A program made the position numbers and the translations under genes. Below, in pieces: positions 42,663 to 55,248 of a DNA stretch of 64,000 bases (positions are counted from its first letter, which is position 1; each line of letters starts with the position of its first letter). This stretch comes from Piscinibacter sp. Its GTDB lineage: Bacteria > Pseudomonadota > Gammaproteobacteria > Burkholderiales > Burkholderiaceae_C. Under the pieces are notes generated by a model, which was not told the DNA's origin, did not search any database, and saw only the letters and a program-made list of their open reading frames with translations. The stretch is taken from positions 1-64,000 of the forward strand of contig JADJJI010000003.1 of the NCBI GenBank assembly GCA_016706565.1. Reading direction: 5' to 3'.

Positions 42663-43159
42663 GCCCGACCGACTTCGCCACCTGCGACCTGTGCGACGCC
42701 CACAAGACCGACACCGACGGCGCGTTCCGCGTGCTGCCGCCGGTCTTTCACGACTACGGCGCGCGCCGCAAGTTCTGCGGACCGGTGGTCACCGTGAAGT
42801 GCTTCGAGGACAACACGCCGGTGAAGGCGGCGGTGGAGTCGCCGGGCCAGGGCCGTGTGCTCGTCGTCGACGGCGGCGGTTCGCTGCGCCGTGCGCTGCT
42901 CGGCGGCAACCTCGGCGCGGCCGCGGCGAAGAATGGCTGGGCCGGCGTGGTGATCGACGGCGCCGTGCGAGATACCGCCGAACTCGCTGCCTGCGACACC
43001 GGCATCCGCGCGCTGGCGCTGATCCCGCTGCCCACCGACCGCAAGACGCCGGGGCAGACCGGCGTGGCGGTGCAGATCCAGGGCGTGTGGGTGCGCCCCG
43101 GCGACTGGCTCTATGCCGACGCGGACGGCATCGTGGTGATGCCGTCCCCGGCGCCCTGA
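42659..43159 (+). CDS. rraA: RraA-family protein (HMG/CHA aldolase-like)
   Basis: 166 residues from ATG 42659, overlapping the regulator stop. Begins MSPTDFATCDLCDAHKTD. Typical RraA motifs are FCGPVVTVKCFEDN, RVLVVDGGGSLRRALLGGNL and GVVIDGAVRDTAEL. E. coli RraA inhibits RNase E. Related proteins act as class II oxaloacetate/4-hydroxy-4-methyl-2-oxoglutarate aldolases through the GGN and DxxxRD residues, which are present. Either role is possible. It is coupled to the Lrp gene and ends four bases before convergent trpB2. Confidence 0.9.
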   Translation: MSPTDFATCDLCDAHKTDTDGAFRVLPPVFHDYGARRKFCGPVVTVKCFEDNTPVKAAVESPGQGRVLVVDGGGSLRRALLGGNLGAAAAKNGWAGVVIDGAVRDTAELAACDTGIRALALIPLPTDRKTPGQTGVAVQIQGVWVRPGDWLYADADGIVVMPSPAP

Positions 43160-43163
43160 GCGA

Positions 43164-44537
43164 TCAGGCCGGCACCGACGGCAGGCCCGCCAGCGCCATC
43201 GCCAGTTCGGACTCGTCGTAGGGCTGGTCGACCAGCTTGCCGGCCATGAAGTTGCTGTACGACGACATGTCGAAGTGGCCGTGGCCGCACAGGTTGAACA
43301 GGATCACCTCCGAGCGGCCCTCGCGCTTGCAGCGCAGCGCCTCCTCGATCGCGCCCTTCACGGCGTGGTTGGCCTCGGGCGCCGGCACGATGCCTTCGCT
43401 GCGCGCGAACAGCACGCCGGCCTCGAAGCAGGCGTTCTGGTGGTAGGCGGTGGCCTCGATCAGGTTCAGCTCCTTCAGGTGCGACACCAGCGGCGCCATG
43501 CCGTGGTAGCGCAGGCCGCCGGCGTGGAAGCCCGGCGGCGTGAAGGTCGAGCCGAGCGTGTGCATCTTGGTCAGCGGCGTCAGGTGGGCGGTGTCGCCGA
43601 AGTCGTAGGCGTACTTGCCGCGGGTCAGCGACGGGCAGGCCGCCGGCTCCACCGCGACGATGCGGCGCTGCTTGGTCTTGCCCTTGCCGCGCAGCTGCTG
43701 GCCGATGAAGGGGAAGGAGATGCCGGCGAAGTTGCTGCCGCCGCCGGTGCAGCCGACGATCACGTCGGGGTCGTCGCCAGCCATCTCGAGCTGCAGCATC
43801 GCCTCCTGGCCGATGATGGTCTGGTGCATCAGCACGTGGTTGAGCACCGAGCCGAGCGCGTACTTGGTGTCGTCGTTGGTCGCCGCGACTTCCACCGCCT
43901 CGGAGATCGCGATGCCCAGCGAGCCGGGGTGGTTCGGGTTCTGCGCCAGGATGGCGCGGCCGGAGTTCGTCTCGTTCGACGGGCTGGCGATGCAGCGTGC
44001 GCCGTAGGTCTCCATCAGCGCGCGGCGGTAGGGCTTCTGGTCGTAGGACACGCGCACCTGGAACACGGTGACGTCGATGCCGAACAGCGCGCCGGCGAAG
44101 GCCAGCGACGAGCCCCATTGCCCGGCGCCCGTCTCGGTGGCGATCTTCTTGATGCCGGCCTGGGCGTTGTACCAGGCCTGCGGCACGGCGGTGTTCGGCT
44201 TGTGCGAGCCGGCGGGCGAGACGCCTTCGTACTTGTAGTAGATCTTCGCCGGCGTGCCGAGCGCCTTTTCGAGGCGGTGCGCGCGCACCAGCGGCGACGG
44301 GCGCCACAGGCGGAACACCTCGCGCACCGGCTCCGGAATCGCGATCTCGCGCTCGGTGCTGACCTCCTGCAGGATCAGCTCCATCGGGAACAGCGGTGCC
44401 AGGTCGTCAGGCCCGACCGGCTGCATCGTGCCGGGGTGCAGCACCGCTGGCGCTGGCGTCGGCAGGTCGGCGGCGATGTTGTACCAGTGCGTGGGCATCC
44501 TGCTTTCGTCGAGCAGGAACTTGGTGGGCGTGCTCAT
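43164..44537 (-). CDS. trpB2: Tryptophan synthase beta-like protein TrpB2
   Basis: 457 residues from ATG 44535-44537 ([20 protein letters not shown]). It is longer than TrpB1 and has the TrpB2 N-terminal extension. The PLP-binding Lys lies in [19 protein letters not shown], and the phosphate loop is [17 protein letters not shown]. Other family segments are [13 protein letters not shown] and [13 protein letters not shown]. It stands alone without trpA, as usual for TrpB2, and may make tryptophan from indole or act on a related substrate. Its neighbours do not include other trp genes. Confidence 0.93.
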   Translation of the reverse strand: MSTPTKFLLDESRMPTHWYNIAADLPTPAPAVLHPGTMQPVGPDDLAPLFPMELILQEVSTEREIAIPEPVREVFRLWRPSPLVRAHRLEKALGTPAKIYYKYEGVSPAGSHKPNTAVPQAWYNAQAGIKKIATETGAGQWGSSLAFAGALFGIDVTVFQVRVSYDQKPYRRALMETYGARCIASPSNETNSGRAILAQNPNHPGSLGIAISEAVEVAATNDDTKYALGSVLNHVLMHQTIIGQEAMLQLEMAGDDPDVIVGCTGGGSNFAGISFPFIGQQLRGKGKTKQRRIVAVEPAACPSLTRGKYAYDFGDTAHLTPLTKMHTLGSTFTPPGFHAGGLRYHGMAPLVSHLKELNLIEATAYHQNACFEAGVLFARSEGIVPAPEANHAVKGAIEEALRCKREGRSEVILFNLCGHGHFDMSSYSNFMAGKLVDQPYDESELAMALAGLPSVPA

Positions 44538-44663
44538 GGGTTCTCCTCGTGTCGATGGCCTGCGCCATCCTAGGGGTGTGGACTGTGTCACGGCATGAGG
44601 TTTTCCCCGCCGCCGTGCAGGCCCACCGATACGGCGCAGACTGCCAGAATTCTCGACCCGCCC

Positions 44664-45293
44664 ATGCCGCACCGCCGAATTCCGCTGCTCTTGTTGATCC
44701 TGGTCACGCCGCTCGCAGCGGCGCAGGACCGCGGTGCGCGCGTGGAGCGCGAGGCGAACAACCCGCTGCGCATGATCATCGAGGCGAGCAAGATCAAGCC
44801 CAAGGCAAAGCCTGCCGAGGCTGTGCGGCCCCTCGATCGCCCCGCATCGGTGGCTGTGCCGTCCGCTGCCGTGGCCGCTTCGGCCCCGGCCGATCTGCCC
44901 CGCGTCGCCGTGCCGGCCGGCACCGTGGAGTCGACGGTCGCCACCGTCGAGGTGGGGGCCGAGGCCGAGCGTGCCCCCGTGCCGCCGCCAGCCGCGCCGA
45001 ATCCTTCGCCCGCATCGGCCGTGCCGGCAACGGCGCCGGCGCCGCTTCAGCTGGCGGACATGGTCGAGCCCGTCACCCCGCGCATGCTGCTCGGCAAGCT
45101 GCGCGGCGAGGTCCAGGTGGTCGTGAGCTTCACGGTCCGGGCCGATGGTTCGGTGGTGGAGCCGGTCGTCCGCTCTTCCAGCCATCCGCAGATGGACGAA
45201 GCCGTGCTGGAGGCCGTGCGGCAGTGGCGCTATCGGCCGATTGACGCACCGCGCGCCCACGAGGTGCAGCTGGTGCTGCGCCAGGCCGGCTGA
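44664..45293 (+). CDS. Secreted TonB C-terminal domain protein
   Basis: 209 residues from ATG 44664 ([20 protein letters not shown]), which looks like a cleavable signal peptide rather than the usual TonB membrane anchor. A long Ala/Pro/Val-rich linker (about residues 45-140) leads to a TonB C-terminal fold with [20 protein letters not shown] and [14 protein letters not shown]. No exbBD or receptor genes adjoin it. It may be a periplasmic energy-transfer or envelope protein. An alternative start upstream at 44595 adds 23 residues ahead of the signal. Confidence 0.75.
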   Translation: MPHRRIPLLLLILVTPLAAAQDRGARVEREANNPLRMIIEASKIKPKAKPAEAVRPLDRPASVAVPSAAVAASAPADLPRVAVPAGTVESTVATVEVGAEAERAPVPPPAAPNPSPASAVPATAPAPLQLADMVEPVTPRMLLGKLRGEVQVVVSFTVRADGSVVEPVVRSSSHPQMDEAVLEAVRQWRYRPIDAPRAHEVQLVLRQAG

Positions 45294-45296
45294 AGC

Positions 45297-46010
45297 CTAG
45301 GGCTGGAGCACCTCGAGCGCGCGGTCCATGCCGCCGCTCATGATCGAGATCATCGCCTCGTCGGCCACCGCGGGCTTGGGGTGGTAGGCGATCGACAGCC
45401 CGGCCGCCGCCATCATCGGCAGGTCGTTGGCGCCGTCGCCGACGGCGATGGCCTGACGCATGTCGATGCCCATCAGTTCGGCCACCTCGAGCAGCACGCG
45501 CTTCTTCTCGGCGCCGTCGACGATGTCGCCCCAGGGGCGGTCGAACAGCGTGCCGGTGAGCCGGCCGTTGGCGATGCCCAGCGAATTGGCGCGCGCGAAG
45601 TCCAGCCCCAGCTGGTGGCGGATGCGCTCGCTGAAGAAGGTGAATCCGCCGGAGACGAGCAGCGTCTTCAGCCCAGCCGCCTGGCAGGCCGACACGAAGG
45701 TCTGCACGCCGGGATTCAGCCGCAGCTTGTCGGCCCAGACCTTCTCCAGCGCTGCCGCAGGCACGCCGGCGAGCAGCGCCACGCGCCGGCGCAGGCTGTC
45801 CTTGTAGTCGGCGATCTCGCCGCGCATCGCCGCCTCGGTGATCTCGGCCACCTCGGCCTTGCGGCCGACGGCCGCGGCGATCTCGTCGACGCACTCGATG
45901 TTGATCAGCGTCGAGTCCATGTCGAAGGCGACGAGCCTGAAGTCGGCCAGGTGCAGCGGCGGCGTGAAGCCGCGGATGAAGAGGCCGGGGGCGTGTTCGG
46001 TGCTGGACAT
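45297..46010 (-). CDS. serB: Phosphoserine phosphatase
   Basis: HAD-family enzyme that makes serine from phosphoserine, 237 residues. ATG 46008-46010 begins MSSTEHAPGLFIRGFT. HAD motif I is AFDMDSTLINIECVDEIA, motif II LLVSGGFTFF, and the C-terminal acidic motif is IAVGDGANDLPMM. It ends three bases from the convergent TonB-C gene. It lacks the N-terminal ACT domain of longer SerB proteins. Confidence 0.96.
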   Translation of the reverse strand: MSSTEHAPGLFIRGFTPPLHLADFRLVAFDMDSTLINIECVDEIAAAVGRKAEVAEITEAAMRGEIADYKDSLRRRVALLAGVPAAALEKVWADKLRLNPGVQTFVSACQAAGLKTLLVSGGFTFFSERIRHQLGLDFARANSLGIANGRLTGTLFDRPWGDIVDGAEKKRVLLEVAELMGIDMRQAIAVGDGANDLPMMAAAGLSIAYHPKPAVADEAMISIMSGGMDRALEVLQP

Positions 46011-46041
46011 CGGCGCGCATGTTACCTGCGCCGATCTCGCT

Positions 46042-46530
46042 TCACCCCGCCGCCAGCACCTTGGAAAGCACGCGGATCTGCGCCCGCGTGTCCTCGCCCA
46101 CGAGGCTGCGCACGGTGTCGTCGTCGGCGGTCGGCGCGAGTCCCTGGCCTTGCAGACGCTCGCGCATCTGCCCGGGCGTGACCTTGGCGACCTGGGCCAG
46201 CACAGTCAACGGTGCGTCGGCCAGCGCGCGCATCGGCGGCAGGAAAGGCGGTTCGCCCTTGCCGCCCAGCGGCACGAACGACAGCGCCAGCACGGTGGCG
46301 AACACGCCCAGCGCCGCGCGCCCTTTCCAGCCGGCCAGATGCCGTCGCACGCCGGCCCAGTTGACCGCCGCATGCAGCGCCACGCCGCCCAGCAGCACCC
46401 AGCTCAGCCACTCGTGCACGGCCTCGTTCAGGCCGCTGTCGATGTGGAAGAACATCAGCACGCCCGTGGTGGCCAGCAGCCCGAAGGCGCCCATGGTGAT
46501 CGGCGTGATCCAGTCCCGTTGCAGTTTCAT
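46042..46530 (-). CDS. DUF4405 membrane protein
   Basis: 162 residues from ATG 46528-46530 (MKLQRDWITPITMGAFGLLA). About three hydrophobic helices carry His residues typical of cytochrome b-like DUF4405 proteins (VLMFFHID, AVHEWLSWVLLGGVALHAAVNW, then LGVFATVLALSF). The soluble C-terminal part has VTPGQMRERLQGQGL, which suits a periplasmic sensor or redox role. Haem binding is inferred from the paired His residues. It lies between serB and mfd, both on the same strand. Confidence 0.75.
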   Translation of the reverse strand: MKLQRDWITPITMGAFGLLATTGVLMFFHIDSGLNEAVHEWLSWVLLGGVALHAAVNWAGVRRHLAGWKGRAALGVFATVLALSFVPLGGKGEPPFLPPMRALADAPLTVLAQVAKVTPGQMRERLQGQGLAPTADDDTVRSLVGEDTRAQIRVLSKVLAAG

Positions 46531-46634
46531 GCGGTCATCTCCTCAAGATGACGCCATGCTGCGCGGCGGCGGTGTCGGCCTTGCTGCGCCGACGTTGCTG
46601 CACGTGAACGGGTTTGCGCCAGATCAGTGTCGGG

Positions 46635-50089
<3,455 letters not shown>

Positions 50090-50196
50090 CGTGTCGGGAG
50101 AGCAAAGCAAATCGCCCGCGAGGAGGTCCCCCCGGGGCGATGCATGATCCGGATTATAGAATTCGCACCCTTTCCTGCATCGGTGCCCCGCACTGC

Positions 50197-50913
50197 ATGA
50201 CCGACGCTTCCGCTCCGCGCTGTTTCGCCCTGCTGCCTTGTGCCGGCGTGGGTGCGCGTGCGGGGGCGGCGATGCCCAAGCAGTACGTCGAGATCGCCGG
50301 CCGCGCGATGGTGGCGCACACGCTGGCGGCGCTGGCGCAGGTGCCGCGGCTGGCCGCCACGCTGGTGGTGCTGTCGCCCGACGACGACCAATTCGAGTCG
50401 CGCGTGCCGGGTTTCACCGGCCCACGCGGCTGGGTGTGCCGGCGCGGCGGCGCGCAGCGAGCCGACACGGTGGCCCAGGGCCTGGAAGAACTCGCCGCGC
50501 GCGGCGCGTTGCCGCACGACTGGGTGCTGGTGCACGACGCGGCACGCTGCCTGCTGCGCCCCGAGTGGGTGGACCGCCTGATCGACGCCTGCCTGGACGA
50601 CGCGGTGGGCGGCCTGCTGGCGCTGCCGCTGGCCGACACGCTGAAGCAGGCCGTGGACGGCCGCGTGGCCGCGACGCTCAGCCGTGTCGACAAGTGGGCG
50701 GCGCAGACGCCGCAGATGTTCCGCCTGGGCATGCTGAGCGAGGCCTTGCGCGCCGAGGGCACGGCGGTGACGGACGATTCGAGCGCCATCGAGGCGCAGG
50801 GGCTGCGGCCGCTGCTCGTCGAGGGCGACAGCGAGAACCTGAAGGTCACCTGGCCTTCCGACTTCATGCTCGCCGAGCGGGTGCTCGCCGCGCGGGCCAA
50901 GGGGAGCGCATGA
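50197..50913 (+). CDS. ispD: 2-C-methyl-D-erythritol 4-phosphate cytidylyltransferase
   Basis: Third step of the MEP isoprenoid pathway, 238 residues. ATG 50197 gives [20 protein letters not shown]. The CTP-binding loop is [19 protein letters not shown], the central motif [11 protein letters not shown], and the end [19 protein letters not shown]. The canonical loop is AAGxGxR; Cys replaces one Ala here (PCAGVGAR). The stop overlaps ispF by four bases. Confidence 0.96.
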   Translation: MTDASAPRCFALLPCAGVGARAGAAMPKQYVEIAGRAMVAHTLAALAQVPRLAATLVVLSPDDDQFESRVPGFTGPRGWVCRRGGAQRADTVAQGLEELAARGALPHDWVLVHDAARCLLRPEWVDRLIDACLDDAVGGLLALPLADTLKQAVDGRVAATLSRVDKWAAQTPQMFRLGMLSEALRAEGTAVTDDSSAIEAQGLRPLLVEGDSENLKVTWPSDFMLAERVLAARAKGSA

Positions 50914-51419
50914 ACCAGCCCAACATCCGCATCGGCGAGGGCTGGGACAGCCACCGGCTGGTTCCCGACCGGGCGCTGATCCTCGGCGGCGTGACGATCC
51001 CGCACACGCACGGGCTGTTCGGCCATTCGGACGCGGATGCGCTGTGCCATGCGATCACCGACGCGCTGTTCGGCGCTGCGGCGATGGGCGACATCGGTCA
51101 CCATTTCCCGGACACCGACGAGCGCTTTCGCGGCGCCGATTCGCTGGCGCTGCTGGCAGAGGCCGGCCGCCGCGTGCAGCAGGCCGGCTGGCAGGTGGTC
51201 AACCTCGACAGCACCATCATCGCCGAGGCGCCGAAGATGGCGCCCCACATCCTGGCGATGCGCCAGCGCATCGCGCAGGCCCTGGTGATCAAGGTCGACC
51301 AGGTCAGCGTGAAGGCCAAGACGGCCGAGAAGATGGGCCCGGTGGGCGAGGGCCTCTCGATCGAGGCCCGCGCCATCTGCATGCTCTACACGCTGCGCCG
51401 GCCGGTGCCGACGGTCTGA
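50910..51419 (+). CDS. ispF: 2-C-methyl-D-erythritol 2,4-cyclodiphosphate synthase
   Basis: Follows ispD in the MEP pathway, 169 residues. Starts [20 protein letters not shown]. Zinc ligands are in EGWDSHRL and [17 protein letters not shown], with [14 protein letters not shown] and [17 protein letters not shown] at the active site. It is coupled to ispD through the ATGA overlap. It converges with the sensor-kinase gene. Confidence 0.96.
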   Translation: MNQPNIRIGEGWDSHRLVPDRALILGGVTIPHTHGLFGHSDADALCHAITDALFGAAAMGDIGHHFPDTDERFRGADSLALLAEAGRRVQQAGWQVVNLDSTIIAEAPKMAPHILAMRQRIAQALVIKVDQVSVKAKTAEKMGPVGEGLSIEARAICMLYTLRRPVPTV

Positions 51420-51437
51420 GCGCCTGTCAGGCCCCGG

Positions 51438-52763
51438 TCAGGGCGCCTTCTTCATGCGGATGTGGGCGACCAGCCCGCCATCGGGCGCGTTGGCGATCTC
51501 GAAGCTGCCGCCCATGCGCTGCACCGCCTTCTCGACGATGGCCAGCCCCAGGCCGGCGCCGGTGGCTGCGGTGCGCGCCGCGTCGCCGCGGAAGAAGGGC
51601 GTGGTGAGCTGGCCGAGCTTGCGCGGGTCGACGCCGGGGCCGTGGTCGCGCACGCTGAGGATCACCCAGGGCCCGGTGCGCGCGTAGGTCACCACCACGC
51701 GGGCGATGCCGGTGTCGGTGCTGCGGCCGTAGCGGCGCGCGTTCTCGAACAGGTTCTGCAGCACGCGGCCGAGTTCGGTCTCGTCGGCCATCACCTTGGT
51801 GTCGATGGCCACGCGCGCGGTGATGCGGATTTGGCTGGTGTCGCGGAAGGCCGCCATCTCGCGGTCGACCAGGCTGGACAGATGCACCGGCACCAGCTTC
51901 ACCTCGCCGGGGCGGGCGTAGTCCATGAACTTGTCGATGATGGCGTCGAGCTGGTCGATGTCGGAGGCCATGTTGCGCTTGGCCTCTTCGTCGGTGACGC
52001 TCATCTCGGCCTCCAGCCGCAGGCGCGCCAGCGGCGTGCGCAGGTCGTGCGAGATGCCGGCCAGCATCACCGCGCGGTCTTCCTCCACCTTGGCCAGCTC
52101 GCGCGCCATGCGGTTGAAGCCCATGTTGACCTCGCGGATCTCGCTGGTCAGCGTGTTCTCGTCCAGCCGCGAGTCGAGGTCGCCTTCGCGGATGCGGCTG
52201 GCGGCGAAAGACAGCTCCTGCAGCGGCCGGTTGATCGCCCGGGCGATCAGCGCCGAGCCGAAGATCGAGGCGAGCACCGCGATGCCGCCCCACAGGCCGA
52301 GCGTGCTCCAGGTGATGGCGGCCACGCGCGAGGCGTCGGCCTGCAGCCAGTACGGGTCTTTGTCGATCGTGAAGCCGACCCACAGGCCCTGCTGCTTGTT
52401 GACCGAGCTGGCCACCACGGTGTCGGGCCCGAGCTGCGCGCGCAGCTCGGCGGCGATCGCCTTGGAGAATCGGTCGACCTCGAAGGGCTCCCACTTGTCG
52501 CCGGGCTCGCGCGGCGCCAGCCGCACCGACTCCTGCTTCGACATGGTCTTGATCAGCGCCACGCGGTTGATCGTGTCGCTGGCCTGCAGCGCCGTGCGCC
52601 CGAGGTTCACCAGGCTGGCGATCTGCTGCGCCGCCTGCACCGCGCGCGGCTCGAACTCGAGCGCGCGGAAGGTCTGTGTCCAGGCGAACACGCCGCCCAC
52701 CAGCAGCAGGGCCAGCAGGAAGAAGGTGCGCCAGAACAGGCTGAAGGCGACTTTGGGGGCCAT
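51438..52763 (-). CDS. envZ: EnvZ-like sensor histidine kinase
   Basis: 441-residue membrane sensor from ATG 52761-52763 (MAPKVAFSLFWRTFFLLALL). Two transmembrane helices flank a periplasmic domain. A HAMP domain (NRPLQELSFAASRIREGDLD) precedes the H-box LAGISHDLRTPLARLRLEAE. The N-box is LQNLFENARRYGR, the G1 box VRDHGPGVDP and the G2 box TGAGLGLAIVEKA. The partner OmpR-type regulator lies just upstream with a 30-base gap. The pair resembles EnvZ/OmpR and the RisS/RisA systems of betaproteobacteria. Confidence 0.9.
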   Translation of the reverse strand: MAPKVAFSLFWRTFFLLALLLVGGVFAWTQTFRALEFEPRAVQAAQQIASLVNLGRTALQASDTINRVALIKTMSKQESVRLAPREPGDKWEPFEVDRFSKAIAAELRAQLGPDTVVASSVNKQQGLWVGFTIDKDPYWLQADASRVAAITWSTLGLWGGIAVLASIFGSALIARAINRPLQELSFAASRIREGDLDSRLDENTLTSEIREVNMGFNRMARELAKVEEDRAVMLAGISHDLRTPLARLRLEAEMSVTDEEAKRNMASDIDQLDAIIDKFMDYARPGEVKLVPVHLSSLVDREMAAFRDTSQIRITARVAIDTKVMADETELGRVLQNLFENARRYGRSTDTGIARVVVTYARTGPWVILSVRDHGPGVDPRKLGQLTTPFFRGDAARTAATGAGLGLAIVEKAVQRMGGSFEIANAPDGGLVAHIRMKKAP

Positions 52764-52793
52764 GCGGGGCCCTGGCGCCGCGGGCGGGCTCCG

Positions 52794-53528
52794 TCACGCC
52801 GTGCCGTCCGGCACGAACACGTAGCCCACGCCCCAGACGGTCTGGATGTAGCGCGGCTGCGCCGGGTCGGGTTCGATCATCTTGCGCAGGCGCGAGATCT
52901 GCACGTCCAGGCTGCGGTCGAAGGGCTCGAACTCGCGGCCGCGCGCCAGTTGCGCCAGCTTGTCGCGCGACAGCGGCTGGCGCGGGTGGCGCACCAGCGC
53001 CTTGAGCATCGAGAACTCGCCGGTGGTCAGCGCGATCTGCTCGCCGTCCTTGGTCAGGCGGCGCAGCGACAGGTCGAACTCGAACGGGCCGAAGGTGACG
53101 GTCTGCGCTTCCTTGGCCGGCGCGCCCGGGGCTTCCAGCGCCGGGCGGCGGCGCAGCACGGCGTGGATGCGGGCCAGCAGCTCGCGCGGGTTGAAGGGCT
53201 TGGGCAGGTAGTCGTCGGCGCCGACCTCCAGGCCGACGATGCGGTCGACGTCTTCCACCTTGGCGGTCAGCATGATGATCGGCGTCACGTCGTTGGCGGC
53301 GCGCAGGCGGCGGCAGATCGACAGGCCGTCTTCGCCGGGCAGCATCAGGTCGAGCACGATCAGGTCGACGGTCTCGCGCGTGAGCACGCGGTTCAGCGCC
53401 TTCGAGTCCTCGGCGAGCAGCACCTCGAAACCCTCCTGCGTGAGGTAGCGGCGCAGCAGGTCGCGGATCCGCGCGTCGTCGTCGACGACCACGATGCGGT
53501 CAGGACGCTGGTTGGGATTGGGTGACAT
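52794..53528 (-). CDS. ompR: OmpR-like response regulator
   Basis: 244 residues from ATG 53526-53528. Receiver: VVVDDDARIRDLLRRYL, phospho-acceptor LIVLDLMLPGEDG, Lys in DDYLPKPFNPREL. Winged-helix output: LTTGEFSMLKALVRHPRQPL, SLDVQISRLRKMIEPDP, IQTVWGVGYVFVPD. It is the first gene of the ompR-envZ unit. A TGTTACAA half-site pair lies in its upstream region, suggesting autoregulation. Confidence 0.93.
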   Translation of the reverse strand: MSPNPNQRPDRIVVVDDDARIRDLLRRYLTQEGFEVLLAEDSKALNRVLTRETVDLIVLDLMLPGEDGLSICRRLRAANDVTPIIMLTAKVEDVDRIVGLEVGADDYLPKPFNPRELLARIHAVLRRRPALEAPGAPAKEAQTVTFGPFEFDLSLRRLTKDGEQIALTTGEFSMLKALVRHPRQPLSRDKLAQLARGREFEPFDRSLDVQISRLRKMIEPDPAQPRYIQTVWGVGYVFVPDGTA

Positions 53529-53542
53529 CAGGGGCTCCGAAC

Positions 53543-53607
53543 TTGTAACAGCCGGGATTCTGCGCGGCTTTCCGAGGCGTTTCGGGAGGTCTGACCATAT
53601 GTTACAA
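53543..53607. promoter_or_regulatory. Candidate OmpR-type inverted half-sites
   Basis: TTGTAACA (53543-53550) and its exact reverse complement TGTTACAA (53600-53607) are 49 bases apart, between the divergent ompR-like and SIMPL genes. GTAACA/TGTTACA is like the core of OmpR-binding sites in enterobacteria. The first copy is 15 bases upstream of the ompR start. Confidence 0.4.
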
Positions 53608-53701
53608 ATCTTGCCCCGACCCTTGCCGGTCCGTCATCACCCTGTCGGGCGCTCTCTCACGTATAAGCCTGCGTCGCTCATTCGTCCTGGAGAACTCGCC
53701 C

Positions 53702-54406
53702 ATGCGCTCACGTCCATTCGCTCCCTTCGTGCTGGCTGTGGCCGCCCTGTCCGGCGCGGCCCAGGCCGAGACGCCGCCGCTGCAAGGCGTGGTCTCGCTG
53801 TCGTCCAGCGCGAGCATCGAGGTCACCAAGGACCTGCTCAACGTCGTCATGACCACCACACGCGAGGGCCAGGACGCTGCCACCGTGCAGAGCCAGCTCA
53901 AGCAGGCGCTCGATGCGGCGCTGGTCGAGGCGCGCAAGGCCGCCAAGCCCGGGCAGTTGGAGGTGCAGACGGGCAACTTCTCGCTCTACCCGCGCTACGC
54001 GGCCAAGGGCGGCATCAATGGCTGGCAAGGCTCGGCCGAACTGGTGATCGAAGGCAAGGACATGCCGGCCATCGGCCAGCTCACCGGCCGCATCGGCACG
54101 ATGACCATCGGCCGCGTCGGCTACGGCGTGTCGCGCGAACTGCGCGAGAAGGTCGAGGGCGAGGTCACCGCGCAGGCTATCGCGCGCTACCGCGCCAAGG
54201 CCGCCGACTACGCGAAGCAGTTCGGCTACGCCGGCTACCTGATACGCGAGGTCAGCGTGGGCGGCTCCGAGCCGCAGATGTACGCGCCGGCGCCGATGCT
54301 GCGCGCCAAGGCCATGTCGGCCTCGGCCGACGAGGCCCTGCCGGTCGAAGCCGGCAAGGCGACGATCGTGGTGAACGTCAACGGCAGCGTGCAGCTCACC
54401 AGGTAG
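53702..54406 (+). CDS. SIMPL-domain (DUF541) periplasmic protein
   Basis: 234 residues from ATG 53702. Signal peptide MRSRPFAPFVLAVAALSGAAQA, then a SIMPL fold with VVSLSSSASIEVTKDLLNVV, SLYPRYAAKGGINGWQGSAEL and ATIVVNVNGSVQL at the end. Members of this family are envelope proteins of uncertain function, some linked to oxidative stress. It is divergent from ompR, so the OmpR-type site may serve it too. Confidence 0.85.
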   Translation: MRSRPFAPFVLAVAALSGAAQAETPPLQGVVSLSSSASIEVTKDLLNVVMTTTREGQDAATVQSQLKQALDAALVEARKAAKPGQLEVQTGNFSLYPRYAAKGGINGWQGSAELVIEGKDMPAIGQLTGRIGTMTIGRVGYGVSRELREKVEGEVTAQAIARYRAKAADYAKQFGYAGYLIREVSVGGSEPQMYAPAPMLRAKAMSASADEALPVEAGKATIVVNVNGSVQLTR

Positions 54407-54412
54407 CGGCGA

Positions 54413-55196
54413 TCACTGGGCCGTCCAGCCCCCGTCGACGGCCCAGGCCTGGCCCTTCACATTGTTGGCCGCGGCCGAACACAGGAACACCGCCAGTTCG
54501 CCCAGCTCTTCGGGCGTGGTGAACTGCAGCGAGGGCTGCTTCTCGGCCAGCAAGGCGGCGCTTGGCTTCCTCGTTGTCGACGCCGTCCTTCGCCGCGCGG
54601 GCGTCGACCTGCTTCTGCACCAGCGGCGTCAGCACCCAGCCCGGGCAGATCGCGTTGACGGTGACCCCGGTGGTGGCCAGCTCCAGCGCGCTGGCCTTGG
54701 TCAGGCCGACGATGCCGTGCTTGGCCGCCACGTAGGCCGACTTCTGCGCCGAGGCCACCAGGCCGTGCGCCGAGGCGATGTTGATGATGCGGCCCCAGTT
54801 CTTCTTGCGCATCGCCGGGATCGCCAGCCGCATGGCATGGAAGGCCGAGCTGAGGTTGATGGCGATGATCGCGTCCCAGCGCTCGACCGGGAAGTCCTCG
54901 ACGTTGGCCACGTGCTGGATGCCGGCGTTGTTGACGAGGATGTCCACGCCGCCGAACTCCTTCGCGGCGTAGGCCATCATCGCCTCGATCTCGGCCGGCT
55001 TGCTCATGTCGGCGCCGTGGTAGCCGACGCGCACGCCGTGTGCCTTGCCGGCCGCGGCCACCTCGGCCTTCGGGCCTTCGGCGTCGCCGAAGCCGTTGAG
55101 CACCACGTGGGCGCCTTGCGCGGCCAGGCGGCATGCGATGCCCAGGCCGATGCCGCTGGTGGAGCCGGTGACGAGGGCGGTCTTGCCTTTCAACAT
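54413..55196 (-). CDS. bdhA: 3-hydroxybutyrate dehydrogenase (one frameshift)
   Basis: Short-chain dehydrogenase that oxidises 3-hydroxybutyrate to acetoacetate in PHB turnover, about 260 residues. ATG 55194-55196 begins MLKGKTALVTGSTSGIGLGI with the NAD-binding TGxxxGIG. VNNAGIQHV, the catalytic Ser region IINIASAHGL and the YVAAKHG Tyr-Lys pair follow. The extra KDGVDNEEAKR insertion is typical of BdhA. An insertion near 54560 shifts the last about 50 codons, which resume as LAEKQPSLQF and end at 54413. phaR downstream at 58.6 kb fits a PHB-storing organism. Confidence 0.92.
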
Positions 55197-55248
55197 GGTG
55201 TTCTCCGTGGGTTGCCTTACGATCGATTATCGAAGAGGAAACTGAACC

